Positions 7,484 through 14,014 of a stretch of DNA of 20,279 nt are shown in pieces. Position numbers and translations under genes: made by a program. Location: NCBI GenBank assembly GCA_964566545.1, contig CAZMIX010000044.1:1-20279 (forward strand), in the 5' to 3' direction. Each line of letters begins with the position of its first letter. Position 1 is the stretch's first letter. This stretch comes from JAEYFP01 sp964566545 (lineage in GTDB: Bacteria; Bacillota; Clostridia; Lachnospirales; Lachnospiraceae). The notes under the pieces are model-generated. The model was not told the origin of the DNA and searched no databases. It worked only from the letters and a program-made list of their open reading frames with translations.

Positions 7484-8449
7484 TCATTTTTTTTGTAATA
7501 AATGAAGGGCAAAGCCTCCAAAATCCTTTTTTAAATAAATGGCAACCAATTGGTTTTTGGCGTCATATTTCGCGGAATCCCCTTGGAATTCATAGCCCAT
7601 CCGTTTCAGATAATCGACCGCCCGCTCGATGTAGTCGGTGCAAACCGCGATATGTCCCTTTGCGCCAAGATAATGGGACTTCATGATTTCAAAGCCGTCT
7701 CCCGCAAAAATAGAGCTGTTCCCGGATCTCTTCTCAAAGCCAAACATGCCGGAAAATTCGTCCGCCAGCGCATCCGCGTCGCTTTCGTCCTCCATGTTGA
7801 TGCCTACGTGGGCGACCTCAAAACCGAGCATGCGGTTGACCGCCTCTGCCGTCAACCGGCGAATTCCGTCAAAATCGTCCGCCGCGAGCATCTTAGCGTC
7901 TACCATCCAGCTTCCCCCGCACGCTATCACATTGTTTGTATTGAGATAAGCGGACAGGTTTTTCTGATTGACTCCACCGGTCGGCATAAATTTTACAGTT
8001 CCAAACGGCCCTGAAAGCGCTTTGAGCATCGGAATGCCGCCTGCCGCCTCCGCCGGAAAAAACTTCACGACCTCAAGTCCCATGGCTACGGCCTGCCCCA
8101 CCTCGCTCGGCGTGCTGCAGCCCGGCACGATCGCAATCTGCCTGTCGATGCAGTACTGCACGACCTTCGGATCAAAGCCCGGACTCACGATAAACTGCGC
8201 GCCTGATGCGACCGCTTGATCGACCTGTTCGCTCGTCAGCACGGTTCCGGCTCCGACCAGCATTTCGGGAAACGCTTCCTGCATCACCCGGATCGCTTCC
8301 GGCGCGGCTGCTGTCCGAAACGTCACCTCCGCACACGGGATACCACCTTCACAGAGTGCCTTTGCTAACGGCACGGCCTTTTCAGCCTGCTCTATTTTGA
8401 TGACCGGCACAATTCCTATTTTAGAAATTGCTTCTAATTTCTGATTCAT
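7484..8449 (-). CDS. kdgA: KDPG/KHG aldolase fused to a C-terminal VOC (glyoxalase-like) domain
   Basis: Cleaves KDPG to pyruvate and glyceraldehyde-3-phosphate, the last step of the pathway here. Residues about 1-208 are a class I Eda-type aldolase: general base region AEVTFRT with Glu41, VGAGTV, SPGFDP, and the Schiff-base lysine Lys129 in VVKFFPAEAAGG. Family aldolases are usually about 205-215 aa. This one continues to 321 aa with a complete beta-alpha-beta-beta-beta repeat pair (about 212-321), starting VAHVGINMED and ending GGFALHLLQKK. That is the layout of a vicinal oxygen chelate domain, with His214 and later His residues as possible metal ligands. Its role is unknown. AAGGAGGG lies about 4 nt before the ATG. 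It is first in the kdgA-kdgK operon, with a palindrome just past the promoter. Confidence 0.94.
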   Translation of the reverse strand: MNQKLEAISKIGIVPVIKIEQAEKAVPLAKALCEGGIPCAEVTFRTAAAPEAIRVMQEAFPEMLVGAGTVLTSEQVDQAVASGAQFIVSPGFDPKVVQYCIDRQIAIVPGCSTPSEVGQAVAMGLEVVKFFPAEAAGGIPMLKALSGPFGTVKFMPTGGVNQKNLSAYLNTNNVIACGGSWMVDAKMLAADDFDGIRRLTAEAVNRMLGFEVAHVGINMEDESDADALADEFSGMFGFEKRSGNSSIFAGDGFEIMKSHYLGAKGHIAVCTDYIERAVDYLKRMGYEFQGDSAKYDAKNQLVAIYLKKDFGGFALHLLQKK

Positions 8450-8475
8450 ATTCCCTCCTTCTTGAGTTCCGTATT

Positions 8476-8492
8476 ATGAAACTTAGTTTCAT
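8476..8492. promoter_or_regulatory. Candidate KdgR-type operator: ATGAAAC-TTA-GTTTCAT palindrome
   Basis: A perfect 7-3-7 palindrome lies about 16-33 nt downstream of the predicted kdgA start of transcription, between promoter and ribosome binding site, in the divergent region shared with the IclR-family gene. The GAAAC-N3-GTTTC core resembles, from memory, KdgR boxes of enterobacteria. Binding there would block kdgA-kdgK transcription. Confidence 0.7.
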
Positions 8493-8514
8493 TATTTGAT
8501 ACCTCTTATGTTTT

Positions 8515-8542
8515 ATTATATACAAAATTGCCAGCCTGTCAA
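8515..8542 (-). promoter_or_regulatory. kdgA-kdgK promoter
   Basis: On the minus strand TTGACA (8542-8537) and TATAAT (8520-8515) are both perfect and separated by 16 nt. Predicted transcription starts near 8508, about 60 nt before the kdgA ATG. Confidence 0.8.
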
Positions 8543-8554
8543 TATGCTTTCTTC

Positions 8555-8583
8555 TTGAATTTTTATAAATGGGATGCTATAAT
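8555..8583 (+). promoter_or_regulatory. Promoter of the IclR-family regulator gene
   Basis: TTGAAT (8555-8560) and a perfect TATAAT (8578-8583) are separated by 17 nt. It overlaps the in-frame ATG at 8569, so that ATG cannot be the real start if this promoter is used; the next ATG, at 8614, is the start instead. It lies back to back with the kdgA promoter. Confidence 0.75.
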
Positions 8584-8613
8584 AGGCATAATTTTGTGAA
8601 AGGATATGACAAC

Positions 8614-9393
8614 ATGGATAACGATAAAAATCCCGTCCAGTCTGCGGACAGAATCTTTCAGGTCATCGATGTGCTGACGGAAAGAGGGCCGTGCGGCCTT
8701 TTGGAAATCAGCGCCATGCTCTCCTTAAATAAAAGCACGGTTCACCGTCTTTTAAATTCTTTGATTTATATGGGATATGTCAAACAGAACGAAGAAACGT
8801 TAAAATACCAGATGACCCTAAAGGTCGTGACAATTGCAGGAAAGGTGTTAAAACAGATCGATATTTTATCGATCGTACAGCCTTATATGCGGTTTTTAAT
8901 GGAGCAGGCCTGCGAGACGGTTCATCTTGTCAAGCGTGTTGACAACCGCATCACGTATATCAACAAGCTGGAGCCTTCCTATGAGGGACGCTCCATACGC
9001 ATGGCCTCCTTTATCGGAATGGTCAGCCCGCTCTATTGTACGGCTGTGGGAAAAGCGATTATGTCGGAATTATCCGAAGATGAGGTGCGTGGTATTTGGG
9101 AAAGCTCCCTCCCTGAAAGGAAGACGGAATATACGATCCTTGAAATGGAACAGCTTTTAAAGGAACTTGCGGCGATCCGTAAGCTCGGCTATGCGATGGA
9201 CAACGAGGAAAATGAGGTCGGCGTCCGCTGCATCGCCGCGAGCATCAAGGATTACAGCAGCACGGCAAATTATGCCATCAGCATTTCGGCACCGACCGGG
9301 AGAATGTCCGACGAACGGGTGCAGGAGCTGATTCCGCTCCTCATAAGCACCTGCCTGAAGCTGTCGCATGAGCTTGGCTATAAAGCGCAGTAG
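8614..9393 (+). CDS. kdgR: IclR-family transcriptional regulator, likely KdgR
   Basis: A 259-aa cytoplasmic regulator, usual IclR length. The N-terminal winged helix (about 10-75) includes LLEISAMLSLNKSTVHRLLN followed by the wing. The C-terminal effector domain (about 80-255) has the typical GRSIRMASFIGMVSPLYCTAVGKA stretch. IclR members near uronate genes (KdgR) usually bind KDG as inducer. Divergence from kdgA-kdgK and the intervening GAAAC-N3-GTTTC palindrome support that role here, but no ligand residues can be proven. ATG 8614 has AAAGGA about 9 nt upstream and follows the TATAAT box. The gene converges on the J-domain gene with only 16 nt between stops. Confidence 0.9.
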   Translation: MDNDKNPVQSADRIFQVIDVLTERGPCGLLEISAMLSLNKSTVHRLLNSLIYMGYVKQNEETLKYQMTLKVVTIAGKVLKQIDILSIVQPYMRFLMEQACETVHLVKRVDNRITYINKLEPSYEGRSIRMASFIGMVSPLYCTAVGKAIMSELSEDEVRGIWESSLPERKTEYTILEMEQLLKELAAIRKLGYAMDNEENEVGVRCIAASIKDYSSTANYAISISAPTGRMSDERVQELIPLLISTCLKLSHELGYKAQ

Positions 9394-9402
9394 AGCCGCT
9401 TT
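9382..9402 (+). terminator. Weak hairpin at the kdgR stop codon
   Basis: AAAGCG (9382-9387) pairs with CGCTTT (9397-9402) over a 9-nt loop containing the TAG stop, and is followed by TTC. The stem is short and the T-run poor. It may serve both convergent genes, since there is almost no other space. Confidence 0.3.
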
Positions 9403-9409
9403 TCTACCG

Positions 9410-10078
9410 TCACATCGGCTTCATGCCGTTTCCGAAACAGAGTCCGCCTCCTCCGCAGAACAAATTGCAGACAAGGTTCCAGAAGCACAGCTTCAAACAA
9501 AGACCGCTGCCGCCCGTACTGCTCTCCCCGTAAGGGCTTTGCATATCCCGGTACCAGCTTCCGCCGGCTTGCAGCTGCTGCAAAAATAATTGATATTTAA
9601 GATTGCCCGGTTCCAGCTCACATGCCATTCTTGCAAAGTCAAGTGCCTGTACATTATTGCCCATCCCTGCATTGGCCGTGCCCGCATAATAATACCAGAG
9701 CGCATTTCTCTCCTTCATGCTGCCAAGCAGGTTCCAAGCCTCCTCATAGTGTCTGTTGTTGATATAGGTTTCCGCCGCCCGCATATGAAACACATACCCC
9801 TCGCTGCCGCCATAGCCTTCTCTTTCCGTATTATTTTGGAAGTCGCGACTGCCGGCATAGCCATAGCGCGAATAACCGGCATTACCGTTCTCCCTCTCCT
9901 CTATAATCTGCTCATATGCCTGCTGCACTTCTTTGAATTGTTCTTCTGCTGCGTCCTTGTTCGGATTGTTGATATTTGCATCCGGATGATATTTCCGGCT
10001 CAATGCCCGATATGCCGTTTTGATTTCATCATTCGTGGCATCTTCCTTCACCCCGAGTACCAAATAGGGATTTCTCAT
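9410..10078 (-). CDS. J-domain (DnaJ-like) protein with helical repeats and a Cys/Gly-rich tail
   Basis: A 222-aa co-chaperone-like protein, not a full DnaJ because the zinc-finger and C-terminal substrate domains are absent. The J-domain spans about residues 3-65, with the essential HPD at 31-33 (RKYHPDAN), so it should stimulate an Hsp70 ATPase. A Gly/Tyr/Asn-rich linker follows, then about 110-180 a TPR-like helical pair (AAETYINNRHYEEAWNLL and AGTANAGMGNNVQALDFA). The last 30 residues are Cys/Gly-rich with Cys at 194, 198, 204, 208 and 214, alternating x3 and x5 spacing among hydrophobics. This suggests membrane contact or metal binding. GGAGAT lies 8 nt before the ATG, which overlaps the DUF5685 stop by 4 nt. 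The client is unknown. Confidence 0.88.
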   Translation of the reverse strand: MRNPYLVLGVKEDATNDEIKTAYRALSRKYHPDANINNPNKDAAEEQFKEVQQAYEQIIEERENGNAGYSRYGYAGSRDFQNNTEREGYGGSEGYVFHMRAAETYINNRHYEEAWNLLGSMKERNALWYYYAGTANAGMGNNVQALDFARMACELEPGNLKYQLFLQQLQAGGSWYRDMQSPYGESSTGGSGLCLKLCFWNLVCNLFCGGGGLCFGNGMKPM

Positions 10079-10896
10079 TTATTTTGATCTCCATTCTTAG
10101 CGGCATGGTAGCGACACCAAACGCCGGAATATAAAATATTGCGCAGGATCTGCACATCCTCGACAATCGGGAGCCGTTCAAAGGCTTTGGAGCATGCCGC
10201 CATCATCATGAGCAAGATTTGCTCCGCTTCCTCGTCTACTGCTTGCTTTCTTAACAAAAATGGATTATAATTTCCATTCTTTCGATCCTTTTCCATGTCG
10301 AGATATGCGTCCATCAAATAGATAAACTTCCCAAGAAAAAAGCCCATCTCTCTTAAATCCTTCTCCCACTCGTCCGCACGATAAACAAATATCTCCTCCA
10401 TAATCCGTCCAAACGCACCGGCCGGGATATCGATATCCGGCTCCTTGCGCTGTTCCATTTCCTGTATTTGTCTTAGCTCCTCACGAATAACAGCCGCCTT
10501 TTTCGGATATTCTTCTGCGATTTGCTTTACTTTTGGCAGAAGCAGTCCTGCATAGCCTCTTTTTAGCAGTTTTTTTTCATCCTGCCAGTCATCCATGCAT
10601 TTTTCATAGGTCAGAAGCAAATTGAGATCCGCCGCATAATCCGTATAGATATTTGTCCGCGTCTTATGCTTTTCAAATGGATGTGCGATGCACGTACACT
10701 CCGACTCAAGCGTCTGAGGCTCATACAGTGCCGTCAGAAGCAGGATCACAAATGTCATATCGTAAGTCAGAGACATCTGTCCGGTCAGGCCATAGCGCTT
10801 TTTTAAGCTTTGGCAGAGACCGCAGTAATAAGAACGGTATTTCTCATACTCCTTAAACTTCATCTCCTGCTGGTTGATGATCACATATCCAAACAT
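10075..10896 (-). CDS. DUF5685 family protein with squalene/phytoene-synthase-like Asp motifs
   Basis: A 273-aa, largely helical protein that I recognise as DUF5685, a family without assigned function. The N-terminus has YYCGLC (Cys25, Cys28), and later CTCIAHP adds Cys67, Cys69 and His72, a possible metal site. Two acidic motifs stand out. KCMDDWQDEKK has Asp102, Asp103 and Asp106. LGKFIYLMDAYLDMEKDRKNG has Asp196, Asp200 and Asp204 with a following Gly208 and NPF. These resemble the DDxxD and DxxxD-x3-G motifs of head-to-head isoprenoid synthases, which are also all-helical and of similar length. Enzyme activity is inference only. AAAAGGAG lies 7 nt before the ATG. The gene begins 3 nt after the zinc-ribbon stop and overlaps the J-domain start, so the three are one unit. 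Confidence 0.85.
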   Translation of the reverse strand: MFGYVIINQQEMKFKEYEKYRSYYCGLCQSLKKRYGLTGQMSLTYDMTFVILLLTALYEPQTLESECTCIAHPFEKHKTRTNIYTDYAADLNLLLTYEKCMDDWQDEKKLLKRGYAGLLLPKVKQIAEEYPKKAAVIREELRQIQEMEQRKEPDIDIPAGAFGRIMEEIFVYRADEWEKDLREMGFFLGKFIYLMDAYLDMEKDRKNGNYNPFLLRKQAVDEEAEQILLMMMAACSKAFERLPIVEDVQILRNILYSGVWCRYHAAKNGDQNK

Positions 10897-10899
10897 CCG

Positions 10900-11295
10900 C
10901 TAACTCCTTTTCGTAAATTCCGTACGGCATTTCGGACACGTCACAACAATTTTTCCTTTTCCCTTCGGAATCCGGATTTTCTGCCGGCAATTCGGGCAGC
11001 GGTAAATATGATGTGTCCTCTGCTGTATCCACTTAAGCTTCTTTCTCCCAAAAAAGTTTCTGAACCGATAGGTCTGCTTTAAATACCATTGATTTTCCCG
11101 GAATCTTTTTTCATGATTTCTGGAAAAAACGCGATAATAAACGTATCCGATAATTGCCACCGCAATCCAGTAACAAACATCCGCTCCTGTAATCACAGAC
11201 AACAGCATCACAAGCAACGCTACAACCATCAAAAATTGGGACAGCTTGTCTGTCCCATAACGCCCATACATAATTTTTCTTAATCTTTCCTGCAT
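10900..11295 (-). CDS. Small membrane protein with C-terminal zinc ribbon
   Basis: A 131-aa protein not matched to a named family. Two hydrophobic segments (about 20-37 and 41-57) form a membrane hairpin. A basic, aromatic stretch follows (FRENQWYLKQTYRFRNFFGRK). The C-terminus is a zinc ribbon with Cys100, Cys103, Cys120 and Cys123 (CPNC and CPKC), similar to zinc-ribbon or MJ0042-type modules, and probably cytoplasmic. ATG 11295 is preferred to ATG 11301 because AAAGG lies about 8 nt before the former and only 2-3 nt before the latter. It starts about 24 nt after the GGDEF-EAL stop and ends 3 nt before DUF5685. Its fixed place next to DUF5685 and a J-domain protein suggests a membrane anchor or partner for them. 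Confidence 0.8.
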   Translation of the reverse strand: MQERLRKIMYGRYGTDKLSQFLMVVALLVMLLSVITGADVCYWIAVAIIGYVYYRVFSRNHEKRFRENQWYLKQTYRFRNFFGRKKLKWIQQRTHHIYRCPNCRQKIRIPKGKGKIVVTCPKCRTEFTKRS

Positions 11296-11319
11296 ATCCA
11301 TGACCTTTCACAATAATGC

Positions 11320-13899
11320 TTATTTAATCGGATTCGGCAAATGCACCACTTCTTCTCCGACGAGCGGCTTGCTGAAATAATAGCCCTGAATAAAGTCACA
11401 CGCAAAATCCTTTAGCCGGTTGCGCTGGTGCTCCTCTTCGATCCCTTCGATCGTAATTTTTAGACCAAGGCAGTGTGCCAGCCGCACAATGTTGTCAATA
11501 AACGCATCCTTTCCATCGACTAAAAACGTATCAACCAAAGACTTGTCTAGCTTGATTTTCTGTACCGGAATATAAGTCAGATAACTGATTGACGAATAGC
11601 CGATACCAAAATCATCCAGTGCAAGGCCAACGCCAATCGATTGAAAGTCCTCAAACAGCTTCATAGCTTTTTCATTATTGTTAATAAAAATACTCTCCGT
11701 AATCTCTATTTCAATCAAGTCGGACGAAACTTCGTATTTTTCAAGGAGACCTTTTAAATATGCAACATATCCTTTGTCAAGTATCTGTTTGCTGGAGAAG
11801 TTGATTGAAATCGGACGCAGCGCGTAGCCCTGCTCCCGCCATAACACGATCTGCTCTACCGCTTTTTTTGTCACGATGCGGCCGATCATCAAAATCAAAT
11901 CTGTTTCCTCCGCAACCGTAATAAACTGCGCCGGGGAAATCGCGCGATCCTTTAAGCGGACGAGCGCCTCGTAGCACTCGATCATGCCCGTCAGCGTATC
12001 GACCTGCGGCTGATACACCACGTAAAAGCCATCGTTTCTGCATGCATCTCCCAAGATGCTCTTGATTTCTTTCCGCTGATTTGCCTCATCCTGCATGCCG
12101 GCATTATAGTAAACATATTCATCCTCTCCGGAATTCTTTGCAACATACATCGCAAAATCCGCATGGGAAACAATCTCACCCACCTCCGTCACTCCATCTC
12201 CCGAGGAGGCGATGCCCATGCTCACCTTGATATAATGCTTCTTTTCTTCAAACTCAACAGGCTTTGCAAACACACGCTTAAGCTGAAAGAAAGCGTTGTC
12301 CTCTGCTTTTATCTCTTTTGCATTGATGATAACCAAAAATTCATCGCCGCCAAAGCGTGCGGCGTAAAACAGCCCCTCTGCCACCATCGCTTTCAGACGC
12401 GCGGACATCTCCCGCAAAACCGCATCTCCACAAGTGTGTCCGAAGGAGTCGTTAATTTCTTTAAAATCATCAATGTCAATGATAATAATGGTACATGCAA
12501 CCTCATCTTCCAGCCTGAGTCTCAGCTCCTCCATCGCGGAGCGCCTGTTTGGAAGATCGGTCAGATAATCATGCTCTGCCTGATAACGGATAAATGCCTC
12601 TTTCTTTTCAAGCGATTCGGTATATTCCCTGTTTTCGTCATATTGCTGCTTTAGCATTTCCTCTGCCACGATCAGCTTATTATACGTCTCCATTAGCTCG
12701 TCATGGGAGCTTTGCAGCTCTCTGGTCAGGCGACGGCGCCTCAAATTATCGATCATTGCCGCGAGCAAAGCAATCAGGCACAGCAAAACAAACGTGAGCA
12801 CCGGGACCAATATATTCCGATAAGCTTCAAAAATCGTCAGCCCTTTATTGACGATAACGGCATTGTCCGGAAGAAGGGAAGAATTGATCCCATATTTTTC
12901 TAACATCTGATAATCAAACGTGTATTGACTCTCGCCCTTTGTCACTACCGGAATGTCCGCAATCTCTTTTCCATTTAAAATATCCACGATCATAGAGCCG
13001 GCCTCGAAACCGGACTGCTCATAGGAAACAATCTTGCCTCCGAGCACCCCTTCTCCTATCCCACCCACAGAACTTCTGTATACAGGCACCTTTGCATGAG
13101 CGGCAATATACTGCGCGCTGTCCGATATCGTATAAGAGTTTCCTTCCGCATCCTCAAAATTGCTCATATAAATCAAAATACTATCTTTGGAAATCTGATC
13201 AAGCAGCTTCCCAAACTCCGCACGCGTATATTCCGATGAATTGATGCCTAAAAATACATAGTCGGGATAGCTGTCCTCTAATGCATAAAACTGCTTTCCG
13301 TCTCCCAGCCCCGTCAGCGTCCCGTCATAAATATTGATAATCGTTTTCGCCTCCGGCTGGAACTTGATTGCGATATCAATCGTATCCTGCAGATAAAAAT
13401 CCTCTATCGCACCAGTAATATAGGGATTATCTCCTGCACGCACCGCATGCTCCACGTCATTGATACAGAAAAAGACCAAAGGTATTCCCTTGAACAGCTC
13501 CTCCTGATGCTCCTCCGCGAAGGTCAGCGCCGCGTCATCCCCGATCAGAATCGCGTCATACCTCTTTGTATTTGCGAGCTTATAGCGAAGCATCTGGTAA
13601 AATAATTCCACATTTTCCGGATGATCGTAATTTTTCATATCCATATAGGCAATATCAAGCCGAATATTTTTGGCTTCAAATGCACGGTTGATTCCCGCCT
13701 TTTGTAAGTCAATCGTATCGAAGCTTTCACTGTAAGAGCTGACAAAGAGCACGCGTTTATCCGCCGAATAGTCCCTGCGAGGCAGCATCCCTTCTTCTCG
13801 GTAAAAAAATATATAATAAATCAACGCAAATAAAACTATCATTGTTAAAATAGTTCCCGTAATAATCATCCATACCAGCTTTTTATTATCTTTTGGCAT
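11320..13899 (-). CDS. Membrane GGDEF-EAL protein with ABC_sub_bind-like sensor domain
   Basis: An 859-aa cyclic-di-GMP turnover protein. Membrane segments at about 10-32 and 362-385 enclose an extracytoplasmic domain (about 45-350). That domain resembles ABC_sub_bind periplasmic binding folds (KRVLFVSSYSESFDTI, YDAILIGDDAAL, IPLVFFCINDV) and should sense a small ligand. A coiled coil (about 390-440) leads to the GGDEF domain, which has an intact GGDEF at 517-521 after YAARF. No RxxD inhibitory site sits at the usual place before it. The EAL domain has EAL at 644-646, ISINFSS, EIEITES, LDDFGIGYSS, KLDKSLV and IEGIEEE, so the catalytic residues I can check are present. Both synthesis and breakdown of c-di-GMP are possible. 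GGAG lies 10 nt before ATG 13899. It is first of a four-gene run, so a signalling link to the downstream genes is possible. Confidence 0.92.
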   Translation of the reverse strand: MPKDNKKLVWMIITGTILTMIVLFALIYYIFFYREEGMLPRRDYSADKRVLFVSSYSESFDTIDLQKAGINRAFEAKNIRLDIAYMDMKNYDHPENVELFYQMLRYKLANTKRYDAILIGDDAALTFAEEHQEELFKGIPLVFFCINDVEHAVRAGDNPYITGAIEDFYLQDTIDIAIKFQPEAKTIINIYDGTLTGLGDGKQFYALEDSYPDYVFLGINSSEYTRAEFGKLLDQISKDSILIYMSNFEDAEGNSYTISDSAQYIAAHAKVPVYRSSVGGIGEGVLGGKIVSYEQSGFEAGSMIVDILNGKEIADIPVVTKGESQYTFDYQMLEKYGINSSLLPDNAVIVNKGLTIFEAYRNILVPVLTFVLLCLIALLAAMIDNLRRRRLTRELQSSHDELMETYNKLIVAEEMLKQQYDENREYTESLEKKEAFIRYQAEHDYLTDLPNRRSAMEELRLRLEDEVACTIIIIDIDDFKEINDSFGHTCGDAVLREMSARLKAMVAEGLFYAARFGGDEFLVIINAKEIKAEDNAFFQLKRVFAKPVEFEEKKHYIKVSMGIASSGDGVTEVGEIVSHADFAMYVAKNSGEDEYVYYNAGMQDEANQRKEIKSILGDACRNDGFYVVYQPQVDTLTGMIECYEALVRLKDRAISPAQFITVAEETDLILMIGRIVTKKAVEQIVLWREQGYALRPISINFSSKQILDKGYVAYLKGLLEKYEVSSDLIEIEITESIFINNNEKAMKLFEDFQSIGVGLALDDFGIGYSSISYLTYIPVQKIKLDKSLVDTFLVDGKDAFIDNIVRLAHCLGLKITIEGIEEEHQRNRLKDFACDFIQGYYFSKPLVGEEVVHLPNPIK

Positions 13900-13938
13900 A
13901 CAAACAAAACTCCTTTGTAGTGAGATGCTTATTGTTTA

Positions 13939-13967
13939 ATTATACTTCAAATAAAAGAGAAGTGAAA
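13939..13967 (-). promoter_or_regulatory. Candidate promoter of the GGDEF-EAL operon
   Basis: A perfect TATAAT (13944-13939 on the minus strand) has only a weak TTTCAC 17 nt upstream at the -35 position, so an activator may be needed. The -35 side overlaps an arm of the hcp terminator hairpin. Confidence 0.4.
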
Positions 13968-13993
13968 GACTTAAATGGACATTCCTTCACTTC
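13959..13993 (-). terminator. Terminator-like hairpin after hcp
   Basis: Reading the minus strand, GAAGTGAA (13993-13986) pairs with TTCACTTC (13966-13959) over a 19-nt loop, followed by TCTTTT. It starts 22 nt after the hcp stop. The loop is long, so termination may be partial. On the plus strand the same arms are followed by TTTT. Confidence 0.5.
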
Positions 13994-14014
13994 TTTTCCC
14001 TAATTATGTGATAA

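Noticed and set aside
6773..7498. Long plus-strand open frame (241 codons) opposite kdgK
   Set aside because: It is antisense to a clear PfkB kinase gene with all motifs, has no family resemblance, and is explained by codon bias of the real gene.
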